From: Prolixibacter bellariivorans ATCC BAA-1284
GTDB taxonomy: Bacteria; Bacteroidota; Bacteroidia; Bacteroidales; Prolixibacteraceae
DNA length: 64,000 nt
Assembly (NCBI RefSeq): GCF_000621705.1
Contig: NZ_JHXO01000013.1
Location: 62,001 to 126,000, forward strand
Direction of reading: 5' to 3'
Shown: in pieces, positions 17,550 through 25,569 of the stretch
Layout of the letters: every line of letters begins with the position of its first letter
How positions within the stretch are numbered: the stretch's first letter is position 1
Position numbers and translations under genes: made by a program
The notes under the pieces: model-generated
The model's input: the letters and a program-made list of their open reading frames with translations, nothing else
Told to the model about the DNA's origin: nothing
The model's database searches: none

Positions 17550-18058
17550 TGAAATATAAAATTGTTTTCGTATTACTTTTATTCCTTCTTTTTTACTCGA
17601 CAAAGGCAGAATCACAGACTATTACATCGAATACTGTGGATTCTTTAGGTCAAAAGCAGGGAATGTGGCGGGAATTTAAGATTCCAGTTAATGTAGTGAC
17701 AGAACGCGTTGCTATTAAGGTTCCCAAAACCAAGAGAGACTATTATCTTTTAACTCCGGATGAAGATCGGAAGTATTTTCCCATTATTGAATGTGTTGGC
17801 GCATATAAGGACAATCGGAAAACAGGGAAGTGGACAGAGTATTTTTCCAATGAAAAAATAAAAAGTATAGTCAACTATAAAGATGGCATCCCCTCTGGCA
17901 AGTGTCAGATGTTTTGGGAAAATGGTGTTCTGAAGATGGAGTGCAATATTAGCGATAAGGCTCATTTCCAAATTGTCATTTACAATAGCGACGGAACATT
18001 GTTACAAAAACAAATGGGGACCAAAGCTGATGTAGTAAGAGCAATATATGAGGATTAA
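17546..18058 (+). CDS. Exported MORN/YwqK-like repeat protein
   Basis: This 170-residue protein has a signal peptide (MMKYKIVFVLLLFLLFYSTKAESQ). The mature part carries short beta-repeat units of the MORN-variant/YwqK type: GQKQGMWREF, NRKTGKWTEYFSNEKIKSIVNYKDGIPSGKCQMFWENG. Such repeats are common in secreted Bacteroidota proteins. Some are annotated as antitoxins, but nothing supports a toxin partner here. It is coupled by a 4-bp overlap with the preceding exported protein. Confidence 0.72.
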   Translation: MMKYKIVFVLLLFLLFYSTKAESQTITSNTVDSLGQKQGMWREFKIPVNVVTERVAIKVPKTKRDYYLLTPDEDRKYFPIIECVGAYKDNRKTGKWTEYFSNEKIKSIVNYKDGIPSGKCQMFWENGVLKMECNISDKAHFQIVIYNSDGTLLQKQMGTKADVVRAIYED

Positions 18059-18234
18059 AGCGTAGTAGCCCTATTAGGGTTGTTGAGCTTGAAAAGTCGT
18101 TAAGTGAGCCTTTAGTTTACCGTTAACAGACGCTTTCTTTTGTTAGAACAAAATGTTTGTCCCCTTCCTGAACCGATATTTTCCCTATTTTAGACCACCT
18201 GTTTGTATAAATGACAACCTAAAAGCGATTTTCG

Positions 18235-19338
18235 ATGAGACAAACAGTAACCATCCTGTTGATGGCTTTAGCCGTTTTTTCCGGCGGTTGCCAGCAGCAT
18301 ACCCTGAAGATTTTTACTCCTGACAACGATAACTTCCAATACGCGGGAAGGACTGACCGGCTTAGTGACGGCGATGTAGTACTAATCGGTTCGGCGTCGT
18401 CGGTTACGCTGCGTTTTACCGGCGATTCCTGTAAAGTATCATTGAAAATCGGGAAAAATGGCTCGGATTATAACTATGTGTCCATTGCCGTCGACAGTGT
18501 GTACCTGACCAAAATGAAGATTGCCTCCGATACCGCCACCTGGTACGATATTCCGGTAACGGGAAAGGCGAAGGAACACACGGTAACCGTATACAAATCG
18601 ACCGAATCGATGATCGGAGATATCATCTTCGGCGGTGCTGAGGTCGATAATTTACTGCTTCCCCCGGCGCTTTCCGAAAAGAAAATCGAATTCATCGGCA
18701 ATTCCATTACCTGCGGCGTGGGCATCGACTGGAAACTGATTCCCTGCGGCATCGGAGAGTACCAGGATCAGCACAATTCGTACTGGGCTTATGGCCCGCG
18801 AGTGGCGCGTGCATTGCATACCCAGTTTATGCTGAGCTCGGTTTCCGGTATTGGGATTTACCGCACCTGGAACATGACCAGTCCGTCGATGCCGGAAGTG
18901 TATGGCAATCGTTACCTGAATACCGACAGCACCAGGCGCTGGGATTTCTCGCGCTTCCGGCCCGATGTGGTGAGCATTTGCCTGGGCACGAACGATATGT
19001 CGGAAGGTGATACCATCCACGCGCGAAAGCCATTTAATCCGGAAATGTTCGTCAGCCACTACATCTCCTTCGTCGACACGATTTACAAATACTATCCCGA
19101 TGTACAGGTAGCCTTGCTGAATAGTCCTATGTTGGATTCGACAAAGAATGCCGTGTTAATGGATTGCCTGCACAAGGTAGCCGATCATTTTAACGAGCAG
19201 CCGGTAGCCCAACCCATCCGGATTTTCGAGTTCCACGATATTCAGGGACATGGTTGTGGCGGTCATCCCGACAAAGATGACCAGGCGAAGATGGCTGGTG
19301 AACTGGTACCGTTCTTTAAGCAATTGCTAAACGAATAA
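18235..19338 (+). CDS. SGNH/GDSL hydrolase lipoprotein (CE2-type acetylesterase)
   Basis: This is a 367-residue lipoprotein; the lipobox is VFSGGC with Cys at about residue 19. Residues ~25-135 form the beta-sandwich found in front of carbohydrate esterase family 2 enzymes. The SGNH hydrolase domain follows: nucleophile Ser in FIGNSITCG, block III GTNDMS, and the block V Asp-His pair in CGGHPDKDDQ. CE2 enzymes remove acetyl groups from plant polysaccharides such as xylan or mannan. No glycoside hydrolases are nearby, so the substrate is uncertain. It stands alone, followed by the third REP-like array. Confidence 0.85.
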   Translation: MRQTVTILLMALAVFSGGCQQHTLKIFTPDNDNFQYAGRTDRLSDGDVVLIGSASSVTLRFTGDSCKVSLKIGKNGSDYNYVSIAVDSVYLTKMKIASDTATWYDIPVTGKAKEHTVTVYKSTESMIGDIIFGGAEVDNLLLPPALSEKKIEFIGNSITCGVGIDWKLIPCGIGEYQDQHNSYWAYGPRVARALHTQFMLSSVSGIGIYRTWNMTSPSMPEVYGNRYLNTDSTRRWDFSRFRPDVVSICLGTNDMSEGDTIHARKPFNPEMFVSHYISFVDTIYKYYPDVQVALLNSPMLDSTKNAVLMDCLHKVADHFNEQPVAQPIRIFEFHDIQGHGCGGHPDKDDQAKMAGELVPFFKQLLNE

Positions 19339-19345
19339 GTTGGAC

Positions 19346-19574
19346 TTGTGCCAGCCTTACAGGCTGGGGGTTCTGGTTGGTTCATTCTCTTGGGGCGATA
19401 CCCCCAAGCTCTGGCGTGAGAGCCCTTCAGGCTCCGGTATTGCCGTATGAGGTCGTTTTTCAATCAATTAATAGCGTTGCTCCAAACAGGCTGAAAGCCT
19501 GACACGTCAAAACTGGGGGTAACGCCCCAGAAGAAATGCGATAAAGAATTCAGAAGCCTGAAGGGCTTCCACCA
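19346..19574. repeat. REP-like composite, third copy
   Basis: One complete inverted-pair unit sits between the GDSL gene and fbp, 5 kb from the RAYT gene. It contains CCAGCCTTACAGGCTGG (19351-19367), CTTGGGGCGATACCCCCAAG, AGCCCTTCAGGCT, CAGGCTGAAAGCCTG (near 19487), CTGGGGGTAACGCCCCAG (near 19513) and GAAGCC-TGAAG-GGCTTC (19553-19569). The hairpins are better kept than the spacers, which differ from those at 13-14 kb. Confidence 0.85.
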
Positions 19575-19590
19575 TATTCATCGACTCAAC

Positions 19591-19610
19591 AAAAAGGGGG
19601 CAAAGCCCCC
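19591..19610 (-). terminator. Rho-independent terminator of fbp
   Basis: A perfect stem GGGGGC-AAA-GCCCCC is followed on the − strand by TTTTTG. It lies 55 bp after the fbp stop. Confidence 0.8.
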
Positions 19611-19636
19611 TGAAATATGTGTATTCACACTTTATA

Positions 19637-19664
19637 GGGAGGCTGGCGGGCCTCCTTTATTTTT
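19637..19664 (+). terminator. Possible rho-independent terminator for the + strand
   Basis: GGAGGC-TGGCG-GGCCTCC is followed by TTTATTTTT on the + strand. It would stop transcripts coming from the GDSL gene through the REP-like copy. Confidence 0.6.
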
Positions 19665-19665
19665 G

Positions 19666-21645
19666 TTAGAACCTTTCCTTGACTAAACCGCGTTTGTAAG
19701 CGACGAGGAGTTTGTTCAGGTCTTCGATTTGTGCCATGAGGCTTTTCCCGATGTCCGTTTCTCTTACCCGCATGCGCTGGGCACTGGCTTCAATGTAAAT
19801 CCGCTTCGAGATAATGTCTTTCTCTTCGAGAATGGCCGTTTGCCGCGAATCGAAATGTTCATGTTCGACCAACACCAGTCCATAGGAATTGTAGATAAGC
19901 GTGTAGCCCGAAACGCCGGTCACTTTCTGGTAGGGTTTCGACATGCCACCGTCGATAACGAAAAGTTTACCGCCTGCTTTGATGGGCGTTTCGCCTTTCT
20001 TCACCTGCACCGGCACGTGCCCGTTGATAATATGTGAATGGGGGCCGCCGATGCCAAATTCATTCAGGATTTTGTCGCAGTACTCTTCACCATCGTATAC
20101 CAGCGTGTAGTACGGATTCTTTCCTTCGGCATGGGTTTCTTTTTCGGCCAGGAAATAACGCTCGAAAGTGGCCATTTTGGTTTTCCCGAAAAGGGGAGAG
20201 GAAGCGCCGCACCAGAGGTACCACATGTAATCGCTGATGGGCTCGTACTTGCGTTGAAAACGGAACTGGTAGGCTTTCCGCGCCATCCGGTCGAAGTGGT
20301 CGCAAAGTGCCTTACCCGAGTAAGCTGTCCCCTCGATTTCCAGCGAAGCAAAATCACCCTTCTTTGTCAACGGAATACAACCATGGTACATCAGGTTTTC
20401 GTTAAAGGTGAGATACATGCTGCCATGAGAGACCAAAAAGGCAATATGCTTCTGCAGGCGGCTGCTGTTTTTGATGCTGTTGGCCAGTTTATCGATTACG
20501 GCTGTTTCTTCCTCATTCAGTTGATAAGGATTCTTCGGGTCGATGGTCGGAAAATTCTTATCAAGCAACTGGTACGTTTTGTTACCAACCTTGATGGTTC
20601 CCTTTTCGTAATCGATTTTATCGAGCAACAAGCGGTCGCGCATGTCGAAATGCGGATTGCGCTCAATGATTTGTCCCTCCAGTTTAAACTGAATGACGGA
20701 AATTGCCTTGTGCATTTTCTTCACCAGGTCCTTGTCTTTCCCTTTTTCGACTACCAGCGGAATAAAGGGCTCACATGGGTCATCATCGTATGAATGGAGT
20801 GCGAGGGTAGCCAGCGGCATCATGTTGATTCCGTAGGCATCTTCCAGTGTGTCGATGTTGTTGTACCGGAGCGAAATCCGAATCATGTTGGCAATCAGCG
20901 CCCGGTTACCGGATGCGGCCCCCATCCATAGCATGTCGTGATTTCCCCACTGAATATCGACCGAATGGTAATTCAGGATGCGGTCCATCACTCTTTCGGG
21001 AGATGGTCCCCGGTCGAAGATATCGCCAATGACATGAAGACGGTCGATGAGTAGTCGCTGAATAAATTGGCAGATGGCAATGATAAATGCCTCGGCACGG
21101 TCGATGCGGATAATGGTACTGATAATGCCTTCGAAGTATTTTTCTTTGTCCTCGCCACTCTCGTTCAGCAACTCGTCGATGATGTAGGCAAAATCGGGTG
21201 GCATGGCTTTTCGTACCTTCGAACGGGTGTATTTGGAAGCGGCTGCTCTGGCTACCACCACCAGTCGGCGCAGGGTTACTGTAAACCATTCTTCCGGATT
21301 CTCTTCATCCTTCAGCACCAAATCGAGCTTCTCCTCCGGGTAATAAATTAACGTGGCCAGAATTTTCTTGTCTTTCTCCCGGATGTTCTTGCCGAACACA
21401 TCGTCAATTTTCTTGCGAACCACACCTGATGCATTGGCCAGCACATGACTGAAAGTTTCGTACTCGCCGTGGATATCACTCAAAAAATGCTCGGTTCCTT
21501 TCGGAAGATTGAGGATGGCTTCGAGGTTGATGACCTCGGTACTGGCAACCTGAATGTTTTGAAAACGGTCGGATAGAAGGCGCAGGTACTTGATTTCTTC
21601 CTGCAGTTCCTCTCGTGAGTAGGAGAGATTGTCGTTATTGTTCAT
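19666..21645 (-). CDS. fbp: Fructose-1,6-bisphosphatase, class III
   Basis: This is a 659-residue class III FBPase of the Firmicutes/Bacteroidota type, which makes fructose-6-phosphate in gluconeogenesis. It uses a metallophosphatase fold: HFLSDIHGEYETFSHVL, GDIFDRGPSPERVMD and WGNHDMLWMGAASGN carry the metal-binding Asp, His and Asn residues, and late His residues occur in INGHVPV. I chose the ATG at 21645 (MNNNDNLSYSREEL). The open frame continues 47 codons upstream but that part has no family similarity. Together with maeB nearby it fits growth on organic acids. Confidence 0.95.
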   Translation of the reverse strand: MNNNDNLSYSREELQEEIKYLRLLSDRFQNIQVASTEVINLEAILNLPKGTEHFLSDIHGEYETFSHVLANASGVVRKKIDDVFGKNIREKDKKILATLIYYPEEKLDLVLKDEENPEEWFTVTLRRLVVVARAAASKYTRSKVRKAMPPDFAYIIDELLNESGEDKEKYFEGIISTIIRIDRAEAFIIAICQFIQRLLIDRLHVIGDIFDRGPSPERVMDRILNYHSVDIQWGNHDMLWMGAASGNRALIANMIRISLRYNNIDTLEDAYGINMMPLATLALHSYDDDPCEPFIPLVVEKGKDKDLVKKMHKAISVIQFKLEGQIIERNPHFDMRDRLLLDKIDYEKGTIKVGNKTYQLLDKNFPTIDPKNPYQLNEEETAVIDKLANSIKNSSRLQKHIAFLVSHGSMYLTFNENLMYHGCIPLTKKGDFASLEIEGTAYSGKALCDHFDRMARKAYQFRFQRKYEPISDYMWYLWCGASSPLFGKTKMATFERYFLAEKETHAEGKNPYYTLVYDGEEYCDKILNEFGIGGPHSHIINGHVPVQVKKGETPIKAGGKLFVIDGGMSKPYQKVTGVSGYTLIYNSYGLVLVEHEHFDSRQTAILEEKDIISKRIYIEASAQRMRVRETDIGKSLMAQIEDLNKLLVAYKRGLVKERF

Positions 21646-21901
21646 TACGTACGATTTGAAGTCTGTTAACAAAATAACAACCCTCCGGCAAGCTGAAAGA
21701 TGACAAATGCCATAAAAATGCGCCGGTAAGATTGTTTGATAACATGCAAACGCATGAAACCCTTCGAAAGTTGAGGTGTTGCCCAACAGTTGGCAGTCTT
21801 CAGTCTTCGAAGAATGATGATATTATATTGAAAGAATAGGAGTGTCTAAATAAATAATTGGAGGGTAATTAAAGAGTTTGAGAAAAAGCAGGAAAAAATT
21901 T
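21646..21901. other. Upstream region of fbp
   Basis: This AT-rich stretch (256 bp) should hold the fbp promoter on the − strand. No gene or structured RNA is evident. Confidence 0.4.
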
Positions 21902-21934
21902 AAAAAGAAGAGGCTGTCAAATCAATGATAGCCT
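21902..21934 (-). terminator. Rho-independent terminator of the DUF4199 gene
   Basis: A 9-bp stem (AGGCTGTCA with TGATAGCCT, one G-T pair) is followed on the − strand by CTTCTTTTT. It lies 28 bp after the stop. Confidence 0.75.
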
Positions 21935-21962
21935 TTTGTTTTCATAGAATTTATCAAATATT

Positions 21963-22466
21963 TTAGGCCACCTCTACCGTCTCCGGCTTATTATTCTTCC
22001 GGGTAAAGAGCGCTACAATAGCCGTGGTGATGAGTCCCATGATGGGGGCACCAATCAATCCCTGGATGATATAGCTTTTCATACTGAAATAGGTTTCCGC
22101 GGCTTCCTGTGGTAGTTTTCCGGAACTCACGGCATAATCGATGGCATTTTGAAAATAGTTGGGTGAAATCACGGTGCTCACCGTGTATTGTGTAAGTGGA
22201 CTAAGAAGGGTCACAATTACCGTAATGATGAGCCCGCTGATGAATCCCTGCCCGTAGGTCATAAATCCGCCGTAATGATTTTTGCGTTTGTCGAGTAGCG
22301 CAATGACATACACGGCGATGGCCGGAATAGCAAAAAAATTGGTGAACACGGCATGTTTATCGATGTTTTCACCGTGGAGACCGGCTACCCGCTCCAGCAA
22401 CATCCACAGCAGCTGGATAATGACAAAAATAAGCGCCCATTTGATTTCAATGCTAATTCGTTTCAT
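21963..22466 (-). CDS. DUF4199 family membrane protein
   Basis: This is a 167-residue integral membrane protein with four hydrophobic helices (near 10-28, 38-57, 70-95 and 130-155). The first loop and FMTYGQGFISGLIITVIVTLLSPLTQY in the middle are typical of DUF4199, a Bacteroidota family without a known function. It is monocistronic with its own terminator. Confidence 0.8.
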   Translation of the reverse strand: MKRISIEIKWALIFVIIQLLWMLLERVAGLHGENIDKHAVFTNFFAIPAIAVYVIALLDKRKNHYGGFMTYGQGFISGLIITVIVTLLSPLTQYTVSTVISPNYFQNAIDYAVSSGKLPQEAAETYFSMKSYIIQGLIGAPIMGLITTAIVALFTRKNNKPETVEVA

Positions 22467-22601
22467 TTCATTTTAAAGTTTAGGTGGTTAGGCAAACGTC
22501 ATTCATATAGAATGTTCATTTTCCTAAAGTTATTCTTTTTTCGGAAAAGAAAACAGAAGGGTAACGAAACCAAATAGTTGACACCGTATCGGAATTCCTG
22601 T

Positions 22602-23078
22602 TCATGCTTGCATATGGCTCACAAAGGAGTCGATGGCTTCGTGGTCAATCTCGGAAACAGAACGGTCTTTTTTGGAGATTTTCTTCACGATAAACCGTTC
22701 CATGAAATTCATCCGTTCGAAGATAAATTCACCTCCCATGATGCCCATAACTTTAGCATGTGATTTTAATGTTTCCGGGAAGGCATTTTCAAACTCTTCC
22801 TGTTCTTTCTCCCGGTCCATACAGCAAATGAAGAGTCCCAGTTCCTTCTGCCGGAGTGCGTCGAGATGTTTTTCACAGAAATTTTTGACCCGCTTTTGCA
22901 CCGTGCCCGCGTGGATGGAGCCTCCGATGATGATCCGATCGAAATCCTGTATGGTCGGTTCCGGATATTTCTTAAGGTCTATCAGGGTCACTTCATCGGT
23001 ACCCAGTTTGCTGGCGATGGTGTGGGAAACGGTTTCGGTAGTTCCGTGTTTGGAACGAAAGATAATAGCTGTTTTCAT
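22602..23078 (-). CDS. Flavodoxin-domain protein (HemG-like)
   Basis: This 158-residue protein has a flavodoxin fold. The FMN phosphate loop is RSKHGTTETVSHTIA near residues 8-22, and IIIGGSIHAGTVQKRVKNFCEKH matches the flavodoxin_5 family that includes HemG protoporphyrinogen oxidase. No haem genes are adjacent, so I do not assign HemG activity. It follows the malic enzyme gene by 35 bp on the same strand and may be co-transcribed with it. Confidence 0.8.
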   Translation of the reverse strand: MKTAIIFRSKHGTTETVSHTIASKLGTDEVTLIDLKKYPEPTIQDFDRIIIGGSIHAGTVQKRVKNFCEKHLDALRQKELGLFICCMDREKEQEEFENAFPETLKSHAKVMGIMGGEFIFERMNFMERFIVKKISKKDRSVSEIDHEAIDSFVSHMQA

Positions 23079-23113
23079 GGTTTCCTATTTCAAAGTTGGC
23101 GATAGTCAGTTTC

Positions 23114-25390
23114 TTATTCGTTGTTTTCCATACAAATGGCATCGAGGGCAGCAATGGTCGACATGTTCACAATTTCGCGAACCGAACTTTCGATGGGTAC
23201 TACATGAACGGGTTTATCAATTCCGAGCAGAATCGGACCAATTATTTCATAACCCGCCAGTTCCTGAAGTATCTTGTAGGATATGTTTCCCGAGCTCAGG
23301 TTGGGAAAGATGAGTGCATTTACATTTTTATCACCCCATTTGGCAAATGGAAACTTCTCCATCCTGATTTTCTTGTTGAGGGCAAAGTTGGCCTGAATCT
23401 CGCCATCAACAATAATGTCAGGATACTGTTTGTGCAGCATTTCTACCGCTTTTCTGGGAACTCCCGGACTTCCTTTCGGTATGGAACCAAAGTTGGAATA
23501 CGAAAGCATGGCAATGACCGGTTCAATATTGAATCGCCTGATGGCTCTGTCAACCAATAGGGTAGTAGCCATTAGCGTTTCCGCATTTGGTTCTGCATTT
23601 ACGGTTGTGTCGGCAAGGAAAACGGGGCCCCGTTTGGTCATTACGATGTACATTCCGGCAATGTGCCTACCGGGATTATCGATTCCAACAATTTGTATCG
23701 CAGGACGAATCGTGTCGGAATACTTTGTCGAATAGCCGGAAATGAAGGCATCCGCATCACCCATCTCCACCATCATAATGCCGAAATGGTCACGGGTGTA
23801 CATTCTGTCGATTGCTTCCTGGTACGTGAGCCCTTTACGCTGTCTCTTCTCGAACAAGGCCTTGGCATATTTTTCCCGGCGGCAAGCTTCCGATTCTCCG
23901 AAGAATTCAATGACTGTGGCTCCAGCCAGGTCAATGTTATTTTCATGGGCCAGACGATGAATTTTTTCTTTATTTCCCAAAAGGATCGGGGTTGCTATAC
24001 CTTCGTGAAGAACGGTCTGTACTGCCTGAAGTACTTTTTGTTTTCCACCTTCGGCGAATACGATGCGCTTGCCTGTATTTCTGATTCGGTCGCGGATGGA
24101 CCGGAGAAGGACGTTGTAGTGCCCAAGCCTGCGGTCGAGCTCGTCGCGGTAATCATCCCAGTCGGCAATGGTATGCCGGGCTACACCCGATTCGACAGCC
24201 GCTTTCGCTACTGCCACCGAGATGTTCGAAATTAACCGGGGATCGAGCGGTTTGGGAATCAGATACTCCCGTCCAAAGCTGAGTGTATTTTGATTATAAG
24301 CATAGGCAACAATATCGGGTACCGCCTCTTTTGCCAACGATGCAAGTGCCCTTACGGCAGCTATCTTCATTTCTTCGTTGATAGCCCTGGCCCGGACATC
24401 CAGCGCTCCCCTGAATATGTATGGGAATCCGAGCACATTGTTCACCTGATTCGGGTAGTCACTGCGGCCTGTGGCAACAATTACGTCCGGCCGGGAAGCA
24501 ATAGCTTTTTCGTAGGTAATTTCCGGATTGGGGTTGGCTAACGCGAAAACAATGGGATTGTCATTCATGGAGCGAACCATATCCTCCGAAAGAACATTGG
24601 CAGTCGAAAGGCCTAAAAACATATCGGCACCCTGAATCGCTTCTTTTAATGTATGTACATCCCGGCTGGTGGCAAACTCAGCCTTAAAAGGATTCAGGTT
24701 CGTTCTTGACTTGTGGATGACACCTTTGGAGTCGCACATAACCAGGTTCTTCCGTTTGACACCAAGTGCTACATATAGTTTGGAGCAGGCAATGGCTGAG
24801 GCTCCGGCTCCACACACCACTATCTTTACATCCTCAATTTTTTTCCCGATCAACTCCAGTGCATTAAGAAAGGCTGCGGAGGATATAATCGCTGTGCCAT
24901 GCTGATCGTCGTGCATGATCGGGATATCCAGTTCGGTTTTCAGCCGTTCTTCAATCTCAAAACATTCCGGTGCTTTGATATCCTCGAGGTTGATACCTCC
25001 AAAAGTGGGAGCGATGAGAGAAACGGTTTCAATAAATTTTTCCACGTCATGAGTATCCAACTCAATATCGAAAACGTCAATATCGGCAAAGGTTTTGAAA
25101 AGTAGTCCCTTACCTTCCATTACTGGTTTCCCTGCCAGTGCGCCGATATCGCCCAATCCCAAAACCGCGGTTCCATTTGAAATCACGGCAACCAGGTTTC
25201 CTTTGGCGGTGTACTTATATGCGTCCTCCGCATTTTCCTCAATCTTAAGACATGGCGCAGCCACTCCGGGACTATACGCCAGTGAAAGGTCTTTTTGTGT
25301 GCTGTAAGGTTTCGTCGGAATTACTTCAATTTTACCGGGGCGGCCTTGTGAATGATATTCGAGGGCCTCTTCCTGAAGTCGTTTAGCCAT
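23114..25390 (-). CDS. maeB: NADP-dependent malic enzyme with phosphotransacetylase-like domain
   Basis: This is a 758-residue MaeB-type enzyme that decarboxylates malate to pyruvate, making NADPH. The N-terminal half has the malic domains ([12 protein letters not shown], catalytic Lys region [20 protein letters not shown]) and the NAD(P)-binding [12 protein letters not shown]. The C-terminal ~330 residues resemble phosphotransacetylase (from about 430, [20 protein letters not shown]), which in this family is regulatory rather than catalytic. I chose the ATG at 25390 ([13 protein letters not shown]). Ten codons upstream is another possible start. It is followed closely by the flavodoxin gene. 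Confidence 0.93.
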   Translation of the reverse strand: MAKRLQEEALEYHSQGRPGKIEVIPTKPYSTQKDLSLAYSPGVAAPCLKIEENAEDAYKYTAKGNLVAVISNGTAVLGLGDIGALAGKPVMEGKGLLFKTFADIDVFDIELDTHDVEKFIETVSLIAPTFGGINLEDIKAPECFEIEERLKTELDIPIMHDDQHGTAIISSAAFLNALELIGKKIEDVKIVVCGAGASAIACSKLYVALGVKRKNLVMCDSKGVIHKSRTNLNPFKAEFATSRDVHTLKEAIQGADMFLGLSTANVLSEDMVRSMNDNPIVFALANPNPEITYEKAIASRPDVIVATGRSDYPNQVNNVLGFPYIFRGALDVRARAINEEMKIAAVRALASLAKEAVPDIVAYAYNQNTLSFGREYLIPKPLDPRLISNISVAVAKAAVESGVARHTIADWDDYRDELDRRLGHYNVLLRSIRDRIRNTGKRIVFAEGGKQKVLQAVQTVLHEGIATPILLGNKEKIHRLAHENNIDLAGATVIEFFGESEACRREKYAKALFEKRQRKGLTYQEAIDRMYTRDHFGIMMVEMGDADAFISGYSTKYSDTIRPAIQIVGIDNPGRHIAGMYIVMTKRGPVFLADTTVNAEPNAETLMATTLLVDRAIRRFNIEPVIAMLSYSNFGSIPKGSPGVPRKAVEMLHKQYPDIIVDGEIQANFALNKKIRMEKFPFAKWGDKNVNALIFPNLSSGNISYKILQELAGYEIIGPILLGIDKPVHVVPIESSVREIVNMSTIAALDAICMENNE

Positions 25391-25517
25391 GGTTTTAGTT
25401 GTTAGAGGTTGTCTATTCAATTTACGATTTTCAGGTGTATCTATTCTATCGTTTGGATATGTTTTTTACACAACGTTCGGCGAATCAATAGAAAAGGTTC
25501 CAAAGTTTTTCTATCCT

Positions 25518-25551
25518 AAAAAAAGAAAAGCCTGCTCTTTTTGAGCAGGCT
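25518..25551 (-). terminator. Rho-independent terminator of the TonB receptor gene
   Basis: The stem GCCTGCTC-(TTTTT)-GAGCAGGC is followed on the − strand by a run of T. It lies 19 bp after the stop. Confidence 0.9.
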
Positions 25552-25569
25552 CTTCGTTAACGTTCTTTA

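Noticed and set aside
19263-19463. 66-codon frame on the − strand over the third REP copy
   Set aside because: It runs across the end of the GDSL gene and the repeat; no family similarity.
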